DNA from: an uncultured Clostridia bacterium
Lineage (GTDB): Bacteria > Bacillota > Clostridia > Christensenellales > DTU072
Assembly: GCA_934274515.1 (NCBI GenBank)
Contig: CAKQTC010000032.1
Location: 1 to 6,353 of the forward strand
DNA length: 6,353 nt
Reading direction: 5' to 3'
The notes under the pieces were generated by a model that worked only from the letters and a program-made list of their open reading frames with translations, was not told the origin of the DNA and made no database searches. Of the stretch, positions 1 through 5,514 are shown one piece after another. Made by a program: the position numbers and the translations under genes. Every line of letters begins with the position of its first letter. The stretch's first letter is position 1.

Positions 1-480
1 ATGGATATTTGGGATGATATTAAAACCGAATACATAACTACGGGCATCGGTACACGGCCGCTTGCTGCAAAATATAAAGTATCGTACAGCACTTTGCGCA
101 AGCGCGCGCAGAGGGAGCAGTGGGCGCAGGAAAGGACGCAGTTCAGGGCGCAGAGGGACGCAGACCGTGTAAAAGCACAATGCGAGATAGCATATCAGGA
201 ATACAAAAGCCTGTTGGAGGCCGCAGGACTGCTTTCAAGCAAGATATGCAGCGCTGTAGCGCAGATAACGGATGAGGATATTCTAAAGGATAAACGCGGC
301 TTACGCAGCCTTACAGGGGCTATGAAGGATTTAGCCGACATTCAGGGCGTGAAGAGCGATGCGGACAAGCGCGAGCAGGAGGCGCGGATCAAAAATCTTG
401 AACGCCAGGCAGCGCCGGATGCACAGCCGGAGCCGGTGCGTGTTATCATTGCCGGTGCGGATGGATTTTGCCAAAAATGA
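1..480 (+). CDS. terS: phage terminase small subunit (DNA recognition)
   Basis: Likely the small terminase subunit, which recognises the phage packaging site and hands DNA to the large subunit. The 159-residue protein has a predicted helix-turn-helix at about residues 18-40 (RPLAAKYKVSYSTLRKRAQ), followed by the basic stretch EQWAQERTQFRAQRDADR. This arrangement is typical of small terminases in phages of Gram-positive bacteria. The middle and C-terminal parts are charged, probably helical and suited to oligomerisation, ending in a short tail rich in Pro and Ala. The ATG is the first base of the window, so no ribosome binding site can be seen and an upstream start cannot be excluded. The stop overlaps the proposed terL start as ATGA, implying coupled translation. 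The family is called from the HTH, the size and the position directly before terL; the protein is too divergent for a firmer subfamily. A generic HTH regulator is the less likely alternative. Confidence 0.78.
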   Translation: MDIWDDIKTEYITTGIGTRPLAAKYKVSYSTLRKRAQREQWAQERTQFRAQRDADRVKAQCEIAYQEYKSLLEAAGLLSSKICSAVAQITDEDILKDKRGLRSLTGAMKDLADIQGVKSDADKREQEARIKNLERQAAPDAQPEPVRVIIAGADGFCQK

Positions 481-1934
481 GAGAGTTTAAGGTCGATTAT
501 CTATCACCCACACAGAGGGCTTTTCTTGAGTGCAAGGCACCTGTGGTGTTCTTTGGCGGCGCTAGAGGCGGCGGCAAAAGCTTTGTAGTGCGCTTGGCTG
601 CTGTGCTGTACTGCTTCAAGTACCCCGGCATAACGTGCATGATAATCCGCAAAACATACCCTGAGCTGGAGGAAAACCACATTGTGCCGCTGACGAATGA
701 TCTGAAATGCTATCACACAGATAAAAAAGAACGTTTGGCACGATATAACGATCAAAAGAAAGTTATCACATTCCCCAACGGCAGCCGCATTTTGTTCCGC
801 TACTGCGATACTGACAAGGACGCTGACCATTTTCAGGGCGTGGAGATAGATATTTTGTTCATCGACGAGGGTACACATCAAACGGAAGAACGATTTTCAA
901 AGCTGTCTGCCTGTAACCGCGGTACTAACGATTTTCCGCATCGTACATACATTACCTGCAACCCCGGCGGAGTGGGGCATGCGTGGGTGAAGCGGCTGGC
1001 TATAGATAAACATTACATAGGCAAAGAAAAGCCGGAAGATTACGCGTTTATCCAAAGCAAAGTTACCGATAATCTGCCGCTTATGCAGAAAGACCCCAAT
1101 TACATATGTAAGCTCGAAGCCCTGCCGCCTAAGCTGCGTAAGGCGTGGCTCGAGGGCGAATGGGATATATTCGAGGGCGCATTTTTCGAGGACTTCCGCG
1201 CAACGCCTGACAGATTACTGTGCGAAAAGGCCGGGATAACACCCGAGGAGGCGATAAGCCAGCACAGATACACGCATGTTATACCGGCGTTCGATCTGAA
1301 CTCCGGGCAGGCTCGCGGTTGGACGATATACAGATCATACGACTTTGGTTATAACAAGCCGTTTAGCTGCGCTTGGTGGGCTATCGACTACGACGGTGTA
1401 CTTTATCGCATATTGGAGTTGTACGGCTGCACGGATACGCCGAACGAGGGCGTTAAGTGGACACCGGACGAGCAGTTTAAGCGCATTAAGGAAACGGAAG
1501 ATACACACCCATGGCTAAAGGGCAGAAAGATATTAGGCGTGGCAGATCCGTCGATATGGGATGTATCGCGCGGCGTATCAGTTGCGGAAACCGCCGAGAA
1601 ATACGGCGTATACTTTGACCCCGGAGACAATAAGCGGCTTCCAGGCTGGATGCAGTGCCATTATAGGCTTCAATTCGACGCCAACGGCTTTCCGCGCATG
1701 TATGTATTCGATAACTGCAAGGGCTTTATACGCACGATACCGCTTTTGATGTACGACGAGCACAAGCCGGAGGACTTGGATACATCACTTGAGGATCATA
1801 TCGCCGATGAGTGGCGCTATATGTGCATGGCACGGCCGATAGAGCCGATAATACCCGAAAAACCGCGCGAGATCATTTCCGATCCGCTCAATCAATTTAA
1901 AAAGGATGGATACAAAGCAAATGGATATCACTAA
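477..1934 (+). CDS. terL: phage terminase large subunit (packaging ATPase and nuclease)
   Basis: This is the motor that cuts concatemeric phage DNA and pumps it through the portal. Residue numbers are for the 488-residue version starting at TTG 468. The ATPase domain shows Walker A GARGGGKS (31-38), Walker B ILFIDE (129-134, catalytic Glu134) and the coupling motif TCNP (163-166). The C-terminal RNase H-like nuclease domain shows acidic metal-ligand candidates in SYDFGY (Asp292), VADPS (Asp360) and EDHIADEWRY (Asp443 or Asp447). Length and domain order are normal and nothing looks broken. The preferred start is ATG 477, giving 485 residues: it overlaps the terS stop as ATGA and has GGATGGA 11 bases upstream. 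The TTG at 468 is possible but less attractive. The 3' end overlaps the portal gene by 14 bases. The family call is very secure; whether packaging is headful or cos-type cannot be read here. Confidence 0.96.
   Translation: MREFKVDYLSPTQRAFLECKAPVVFFGGARGGGKSFVVRLAAVLYCFKYPGITCMIIRKTYPELEENHIVPLTNDLKCYHTDKKERLARYNDQKKVITFPNGSRILFRYCDTDKDADHFQGVEIDILFIDEGTHQTEERFSKLSACNRGTNDFPHRTYITCNPGGVGHAWVKRLAIDKHYIGKEKPEDYAFIQSKVTDNLPLMQKDPNYICKLEALPPKLRKAWLEGEWDIFEGAFFEDFRATPDRLLCEKAGITPEEAISQHRYTHVIPAFDLNSGQARGWTIYRSYDFGYNKPFSCAWWAIDYDGVLYRILELYGCTDTPNEGVKWTPDEQFKRIKETEDTHPWLKGRKILGVADPSIWDVSRGVSVAETAEKYGVYFDPGDNKRLPGWMQCHYRLQFDANGFPRMYVFDNCKGFIRTIPLLMYDEHKPEDLDTSLEDHIADEWRYMCMARPIEPIIPEKPREIISDPLNQFKKDGYKANGYH
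1904..1910 (+). promoter_or_regulatory. weak ribosome binding site deciding the portal start
   Basis: GGATGGA lies 10 bases before ATG 1921 and supports that codon as the portal start. It overlaps the alternative in-frame ATG at 1906, which would have no room for a binding site. The same GGATGGA heptamer sits 11 bases before the terL ATG at 477, so the two starts support each other. Pairing with the 16S tail is only partial, which fits re-initiation by ribosomes finishing the upstream gene. Confidence 0.45.
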
Positions 1935-3846
1935 TCAGTATGATCCGCTCCGCGCGGAGGTTACGAATGCGCCCGAACAGGCAAACGCCGAGACTGCTGC
2001 GCAGGTGATGGGCGTTAAAGCGATAGGCGAGCAGCAGATAAACGAGCTTATGCAGGTGCTTACAAAGTACCGCGCGGGCAAAAACTCCGTCGACAGCCGC
2101 ATTATAGCCGCCGAAAACTGGTGGAAGCTGCGCAACGACGTTGAAGAGGAAAAGGCCGGACACGCAAAACCCGGTTTCAGGTCAAAAAGCGGCTGGCTGC
2201 ACAACGTTATCACTAACAAGCATGCCGACGCTATGGACGCATACCCCGAACCGAACATACTGCCGCGTGAGCAGGGCGATAAGCTTGAGGCGGCTATGCT
2301 TTCAAAGATAATCCCCGTCGTGCTGGAAAAGAACCAGTTTGAAACTACATACAGTAAAGTCATGTGGTCGAAATTGAAAACCGGCACGGGCGTTTACAAG
2401 GTGATTTGGGATAAGAACAAGATGAACGGCTTAGGCGATATCAGCGTTGAGAAGTGTAACATACTCAATCTGTTTTGGGAGCCGGGCATTGAGGACATCC
2501 AGCAGTCAAAATACTTCTTTGAGGTAGACTTTCAGGATGAGGACGATGTGCGCGAGATGTTCCCGCTCGAGCTGCCGGAGGGTAAGCAGATACCGCACGA
2601 TTTTATAACAAGCAAATTCCGTTATGACGATCATGTCGATACCACGAGCAAAGTGCCTGTTATCAGCGCGTACTATCACAAAAACGGCGTGCTGCACTAC
2701 ATTCTGTTCGTGCCCGGCACTGTGCTGTACGCGACGGAGAACGATCCCGAGAGGATGCTGACAGGCTGGTACGATCACGGCAAGTACCCGTATGTGTTCG
2801 ATGCGCTGTTCCCCATAGAGGGCTCACCCTGCGGCTATGGCTATGTCGATCTGTGCAAAGCGCCGCAGACGGAAATTGACCTTTTAAAGACTGCGTATGT
2901 TGAAAACGCTATGGTAGGCGCAAAGCCGCGATATTTCAAGAAAGCCAATTGTGGCGTGAACATGGATCAGTTCACGAACCTGAACGAAAGCATTGTAAAC
3001 GTCGAGGGCAGTCTGTCGGATGATAATCTTCTGCCGATAACGCACGATAATCTCGACGGCAACTATATTGAAATGCTGCAGCTGTCGATCAACGAGCTGC
3101 GCGAGACCTCCGGCAACACGGAGACGGCGACCGGCACAACGTCAAACGGCGTTACCGCTGCGTCGGCTATAGCGGCTTTGCAGGAGGCAAGCGGCAAGGG
3201 AAGCCGCGACAACACAAAAGGCAGCTACAGAGCGTACAGCGAGGTAAATTACCTTGCAATAGAGCTGATAAGGCAGTTTTACGACGCGCCGCGACAGTTC
3301 CGCATACTCGGCGACGGCGGGCAGGAGATGTTTTTCAGCTACTCAAACGAGGGCTTGCAGCCTCAGCCGCAGACATTCAGCGGCTATGATATCGGCAGCC
3401 GCATACCCGAGTTTGATATCCGCGTTGTGCCGCAGAAGCGCACGGCGTATACGAAAATGTCGAATAACGAGCTTGCTTTGCAGTTTTACGGCCTGGGCTT
3501 TTTCAATCCCCAGCAGACCGATCAGGCGCTTGCATGCCTGACGATGATGGACTTTGACAGCATAGACGATGTGCGCAAGACCATTAAGCAGAACGGAACA
3601 CTGTTTGAGCGCTTCAATACCCTGCTGCAGGTCTCGGCAATGCTGGCGGCAAAGTGCGGCGACGCGAGATCGCTTGCGCAGATACAGATGCTTGCGCAGC
3701 AGTCCAATGCGCAGATGCCGACGGCACAGGTGGCGGCGGGAATGCCCGCGGAAGATCCTGCAAACGGTAGAGAGCATGCACAGGTGAGCAATGCGAGAGC
3801 ACAGACGAGAGAGGCGGCAATGCCCGACGGAGGTACAGCATCATGA
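1921..3846 (+). CDS. phage portal protein
   Basis: Likely the portal, a ring at one capsid vertex that docks the terminase, conducts DNA and anchors the tail. The product is 641 residues, within the range of large portals of this type. Recognisable stretches are ENWWKL (65-70) followed by WLHNVITNKHADAMDAYPEP (92-111), and a core segment NLFWEPGIEDIQQSKYFF (183-200), in which FWEPG and the aromatic end are typical of portals. A Thr/Ser/Ala-rich stretch around 395-425 is followed by a region enriched in aromatic residues, and the last ~70 residues are rich in Ala, Gln and Met and probably disordered or part of the barrel. The start overlaps terL by 14 bases, and the stop overlaps the prp start as ATGA. 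An ATG at 1906 would add five residues but lacks a binding site. The call rests on family resemblance plus the terL-portal-protease-scaffold-capsid order. Confidence 0.9.
   Translation: MDITNQYDPLRAEVTNAPEQANAETAAQVMGVKAIGEQQINELMQVLTKYRAGKNSVDSRIIAAENWWKLRNDVEEEKAGHAKPGFRSKSGWLHNVITNKHADAMDAYPEPNILPREQGDKLEAAMLSKIIPVVLEKNQFETTYSKVMWSKLKTGTGVYKVIWDKNKMNGLGDISVEKCNILNLFWEPGIEDIQQSKYFFEVDFQDEDDVREMFPLELPEGKQIPHDFITSKFRYDDHVDTTSKVPVISAYYHKNGVLHYILFVPGTVLYATENDPERMLTGWYDHGKYPYVFDALFPIEGSPCGYGYVDLCKAPQTEIDLLKTAYVENAMVGAKPRYFKKANCGVNMDQFTNLNESIVNVEGSLSDDNLLPITHDNLDGNYIEMLQLSINELRETSGNTETATGTTSNGVTAASAIAALQEASGKGSRDNTKGSYRAYSEVNYLAIELIRQFYDAPRQFRILGDGGQEMFFSYSNEGLQPQPQTFSGYDIGSRIPEFDIRVVPQKRTAYTKMSNNELALQFYGLGFFNPQQTDQALACLTMMDFDSIDDVRKTIKQNGTLFERFNTLLQVSAMLAAKCGDARSLAQIQMLAQQSNAQMPTAQVAAGMPAEDPANGREHAQVSNARAQTREAAMPDGGTAS
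3829..3833 (+). promoter_or_regulatory. strong ribosome binding site for prp
   Basis: GGAGG lies 9 bases before the prp ATG at 3843, inside the last codons of the portal gene. It lets prp be translated well in its own right as well as by coupling through the ATGA overlap. Confidence 0.8.
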
Positions 3847-4151
3847 TAAACATATCCGTAAAAAGCAAAGAAGATACGATAGAGATAAACGCGCAAGGCC
3901 ACGCGAACGCCGCTCCAAAGGGCGAGGACGTTGTCTGCGCGGCGGCGACGATACTTATAAGGACGCTTGCAAAAACGCTTGAGGCAGCAGTTCCCGATAT
4001 GGTAAAGGCCGATGTTTCGGACGGCAAGGCGAGCATATCCGTAACGGGCTATGACCCTGTTGCGGCTGTTGCTATCGAGACTGTTTGCACGGGTTTCAGG
4101 CTATTGCAGGAGCAATATCCCGAACACATAAAAATTTTTGCGGAAAAATAA
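3843..4151 (+). CDS. prp: Prp-family cysteine protease, phage-encoded, probable prohead protease
   Basis: A 102-residue member of the ribosomal-processing cysteine protease (Prp) family. The two signature blocks are GHA (catalytic His20) and DVVCAA (catalytic Cys32). Their spacing of 12 residues matches the His22/Cys34 pair of the Staphylococcus aureus enzyme. The length is close to that of host Prp, so it appears intact. In Bacillota, Prp removes the N-terminal leader of ribosomal protein L27 at an LQFFA-type motif, and host Prp also trims the scaffold and capsid proteins of staphylococcal phage 80alpha. Here the gene sits between portal and scaffold, the usual place of a prohead protease, and both shell genes downstream begin with a WLQLFAD motif. 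The inference is that this phage carries its own Prp to process its shell proteins; it might also act on host L27. Translation is supported by GGAGG 9 bases upstream and the ATGA overlap with portal. An intrinsic terminator follows. Confidence 0.9.
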   Translation: MINISVKSKEDTIEINAQGHANAAPKGEDVVCAAATILIRTLAKTLEAAVPDMVKADVSDGKASISVTGYDPVAAVAIETVCTGFRLLQEQYPEHIKIFAEK

Positions 4152-4162
4152 AAAAAGTGCGT

Positions 4163-4194
4163 AAGGGTGGAGTGACATGCTCCACCCCTTTTTT
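4163..4194 (+). terminator. intrinsic terminator after prp
   Basis: An 8-bp perfect stem pairs GGGTGGAG (4165-4172) with CTCCACCC (4180-4187) around a 7-base loop, followed by one C and six T residues (4189-4194). It starts 11 bases after the prp stop and should end or attenuate the packaging transcript before the capsid genes. Confidence 0.85.
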
Positions 4195-4199
4195 ATTAT
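4172..4199 (+). promoter_or_regulatory. possible sigma-70-type promoter embedded in the terminator
   Basis: GTGACA (4172-4177, 5 of 6 matches to TTGACA) and TATTAT (4194-4199, 5 of 6 matches to TATAAT) are separated by 16 bases. The -35 hexamer falls in the terminator loop and the -10 overlaps the end of its T-tract. Transcription would start near 4206 and give a leader of about 244 bases before the scaffold gene. This is a pattern match only, in AT-rich sequence where chance matches are common. It does, however, offer a way to express the capsid genes independently of the upstream unit. Confidence 0.35.
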
Positions 4200-4234
4200 G
4201 CTTAAAGCGTGGACGCGGAACGTAAGTTTTTTGT

Positions 4235-4245
4235 TCACCTCCTTT
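4235..4245 (+). promoter_or_regulatory. anti-Shine-Dalgarno copy in the scaffold leader
   Basis: TCACCTCCTTT matches the conserved 3' tail of bacterial 16S rRNA over 11 bases. In the transcript, CCTCCT (4238-4243) could pair with the scaffold binding site AGGAGG (4437-4442), and TCCTTT (4240-4245) with the capsid site AAAGGA (5501-5506). Such pairing could mask those sites. Read on the other strand the element is AAAGGAGGTGA, an ideal ribosome binding site, but no start codon follows at a usable distance there. Regulation is inference; the sequence match is direct. Confidence 0.4.
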
Positions 4246-4250
4246 GAAGA

Positions 4251-4284
4251 GCCGCCCTTGCAGACGGCGGCATGAGTAGTCTGC
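4251..4284 (+). ncRNA. H-type RNA pseudoknot candidate
   Basis: Two perfect 6-bp helices interleave. Stem 1 is GCCGCC (4251-4256) with GGCGGC (4266-4271). Stem 2 is GCAGAC (4260-4265) with GTCTGC (4279-4284). Loop 1 is 3 bases, there is no base between the stems, and loop 3 is 7 bases (ATGAGTA). These sizes fit a classic H-type pseudoknot with stacked helices. The role is unknown: it could be a regulatory fold of the leader, a protein binding site, or half of a structural switch, since each stem could also form alone as a hairpin. Confidence 0.45.
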
Positions 4285-4297
4285 TACCCCTTTTCCC

Positions 4298-4332
4298 GGG
4301 CGGGGTGTTCCCCCTTCGCCCCGCCCACTTTT
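4298..4332 (+). terminator. GC-rich hairpin, possible second terminator or attenuator
   Basis: GGGCGGGG (4298-4305) pairs perfectly with CCCCGCCC (4319-4326), and a G-T and a G-C pair extend it to 10 bp around a 9-base pyrimidine loop. The stem is followed by AC and then four T (4329-4332), so it is terminator-like with a poor U-tract. An upstream ACCCC (4286-4290) could pair with GGGGT (4302-4306) and disrupt it, a layout seen in attenuators. It ends 12 bases before the tRNA-like element. Confidence 0.4.
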
Positions 4333-4338
4333 ATATAC

Positions 4339-4405
4339 ACCGCCTTAGTTTAACGGTAAAACGCTCGAAGAGATAGAGATGCAGGTTCGAGCCCTGCAGG
4401 CGGTA
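4339..4405 (+). tRNA. tRNA-like element with a degenerate anticodon arm (isotype not assignable)
   Basis: The fold has a perfect 7-bp acceptor stem, ACCGCCT (4339-4345) with AGGCGGT (4398-4404), and the usual TA at positions 8-9. The 4-bp D stem is GTTT (4348-4351) with AAAC (4359-4362), and its loop contains GG. The 5-bp T stem is GCAGG (4381-4385) with CCTGC (4393-4397) and carries a canonical TTCGAGC loop. Only 18 bases lie between the D and T arms where about 22 are expected. They form at best a 3-bp CTC/GAG helix, with no T33 and no readable anticodon. A at 4405 is the discriminator position and no CCA is encoded. All the structural stems are intact while the decoding arm is missing. It is therefore either a tRNA that lost about five bases or a tRNA mimic in the scaffold leader, perhaps a substrate for RNase P or RNase Z. 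It is unlikely to decode normally. Confidence 0.55.
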
Positions 4406-4436
4406 CGACGGACTCGCCCACCTACGGGCAAACAAT

Positions 4437-4442
4437 AGGAGG
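4437..4442 (+). promoter_or_regulatory. ribosome binding site of the scaffold gene
   Basis: AGGAGG stands 7 bases before ATG 4450 and is the strongest and best spaced binding site around the capsid genes. It lies 7 bases after a small GCCC/GGGC hairpin (4416-4429) and is complementary to the CCTCCT of the anti-Shine-Dalgarno copy at 4238-4243. Confidence 0.85.
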
Positions 4443-4449
4443 CATATAA

Positions 4450-5466
4450 ATGCATAACAAATTCAAATGGCTGCAGCTTTTCGCGGACGGTACCGGCGAG
4501 AGCGGTGCGGCCGACTCGGGCGTTACTTCACCTGCCGCCGCCGGGCAGGAAACGGGCGTAAATGCGTCTGCCGTCGCCGGACAGACAGAACAGCCGACTC
4601 AGGCGGACAGGCTCAGAGAGCTTGGAGTGCCGGAGTCAAAGCTTAAACGGGCGAAATACAGTCAGAAAGCTGCGCCGCAGAAGCAGCAGGAGACTACAGC
4701 GCAGGCCGCCGCTGCGACACAGGAAGTCACAGAGGAAGCCAAGGACACCGCAAAGAGGCTCAGTTGGGATGAGATCATGGCAGACCCCGAATATAACGGG
4801 GAGATGCAGAAGGTAGTCAAGGCCGCAAAAGAAAAGCTTAAAACGTCGGCTGAGGGGCTTGAAAAGCTCGCACCGGCCATTCAGCTTATTGCGAAGAAAT
4901 ACGGAGTTGATGCAGGAGACTACGAGGCCATATCCAAGGCCGTAGTAGACGACGATGCATACTACGAAGAACGCGCAATGGAGCTGGGCGTTACCACCGA
5001 TGTTGCAAAACAGCTTGATAAGTCGGAAAAAATGATGCGAGCCGCCGAAGAGCAGCAGCAGAAGTTTATAAACGAACAAAAGCTGATGGAGCATATCGGC
5101 AAGCTTAACCGGCAGGCTATCGAATTGCAGCAGAAATACCCTGATTTTAATCTCGCAAAAGAGCTTAACAATCCTACTTTCGCACGGCTTACCGCGCCTG
5201 ACCTTAATCTTCCGCTTGAGGACGCTTACGAGCTTGTTCACAGGGATGAGATCAAGGAAAACATAAGGCAGGCAGCGCTAAAAGCGTCGATACAGCAGGT
5301 TTCAAATGCGGTGCAGTCCAATAAGAACCGTCCCAATGACGGCGTAAGCAAGTCCTCTAACGCTTCCGTTCAGACGTTTAATTACCAAAACGCCACGAAA
5401 GCACAGCGAGAGGCACTGAAAGCCCGTATAAGATCGGGCGAAAGAATATTCCCCGGCCAGCTTTAA
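4450..5466 (+). CDS. phage capsid scaffolding protein
   Basis: A 338-residue, highly charged and largely helical protein directly before the major capsid gene, matching the scaffolds of Bacillota phages. It would guide capsid subunits into a procapsid and then leave. Residues 7-13 read WLQLFAD, resembling the LQFFA-type site of Prp; a cut after Phe11 would remove 11 residues. Residues 14-50 are a Gly/Ala/Ser/Thr-rich low-complexity stretch. The block SWDEIMADPEY (105-115) is typical of this scaffold family. A long helical, probably coiled-coil region with a Glu/Gln-rich segment spans roughly 190-235. The C-terminus is basic (KAQREALKARIRSGERI), as expected for the part of a scaffold that contacts the capsid. 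The start is set by AGGAGG 7 bases upstream. The call rests on composition, motif and position; no catalytic motif is seen, so a protease-scaffold fusion is unlikely. Confidence 0.85.
   Translation: MHNKFKWLQLFADGTGESGAADSGVTSPAAAGQETGVNASAVAGQTEQPTQADRLRELGVPESKLKRAKYSQKAAPQKQQETTAQAAAATQEVTEEAKDTAKRLSWDEIMADPEYNGEMQKVVKAAKEKLKTSAEGLEKLAPAIQLIAKKYGVDAGDYEAISKAVVDDDAYYEERAMELGVTTDVAKQLDKSEKMMRAAEEQQQKFINEQKLMEHIGKLNRQAIELQQKYPDFNLAKELNNPTFARLTAPDLNLPLEDAYELVHRDEIKENIRQAALKASIQQVSNAVQSNKNRPNDGVSKSSNASVQTFNYQNATKAQREALKARIRSGERIFPGQL
4468..4488 (+). other. putative Prp cleavage motif in the scaffold protein
   Basis: These codons encode WLQLFAD at scaffold residues 7-13. By analogy with the L27 site LQFFA, the cut would fall between Phe11 and Ala12. 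The only differences from the core motif are Leu for the first Phe and the Trp before LQ. Recognition by the upstream Prp is inferred. Confidence 0.65.
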
Positions 5467-5500
5467 GCGCCCCGTCGTTTCTGCTCGTGGCACAGCTATG

Positions 5501-5506
5501 AAAGGA
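5501..5506 (+). promoter_or_regulatory. ribosome binding site of the major capsid gene
   Basis: AAAGGA lies 8 bases before ATG 5515 in the 48-base gap after the scaffold stop. No terminator or convincing promoter is seen in the gap, so scaffold and capsid protein are probably made from one transcript. Confidence 0.75.
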
Positions 5507-5514
5507 AACGATAA

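Larger units (their letters stand above)
4152..4449 (+). other. structured non-coding leader between prp and the scaffold gene
   Basis: This 298-base gap is unusual in an otherwise tightly packed operon. It holds, in order, the terminator with its embedded promoter-like hexamers, an anti-Shine-Dalgarno copy, a pseudoknot candidate, a GC-rich hairpin, a tRNA-like fold, a 4-bp hairpin GCCC/GGGC (4416-4419 with 4426-4429), and the scaffold ribosome binding site. The only + strand frame of note is a 34-codon ATG frame (4272-4376) without a good binding site, which is not called. No known riboswitch or self-cleaving ribozyme core was recognised. Confidence 0.6.

Noticed and set aside
468..479. TTG at 468 as the terL start
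   Set aside because: ATG at 477 gives the ATGA overlap seen again at portal/prp and a better spaced GGATGGA; the TTG leaves only three bases after that element.
3850..4045. Direct repeat CATATCCGTAA at 3850-3860 and 4035-4045 inside prp
   Set aside because: Both copies encode the beta-strand-like residues Ile-Ser-Val in the same frame, so codon use explains the match; there are no other repeat features.
4309..4337. TATATA at 4332-4337 as a -10 box for a promoter before the tRNA-like element
   Set aside because: The position 17 bases upstream reads TCCCCC, with no resemblance to a -35 hexamer, and there is no extended -10.
4272..4376. 34-codon ATG frame in the scaffold leader, possible leader peptide
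   Set aside because: It has no good ribosome binding site (only GGCGG immediately upstream), starts within the pseudoknot loop and runs through the GC hairpin and half of the tRNA-like element. The RNA structures explain the sequence better.
4200..4440. Self-cleaving ribozyme or known riboswitch in the leader
   Set aside because: No hammerhead core (CTGATGA with GAAA) and no recognised riboswitch or pistol-type core could be found by reading; a covariance-model search would be needed to be sure.
4636..5241. Open frame of 201 codons on the - strand opposite the scaffold gene
   Set aside because: It is Leu/Phe/Cys-rich, as expected of the complement of Glu/Lys/Gln-rich helical codons, and has no binding site or family resemblance.
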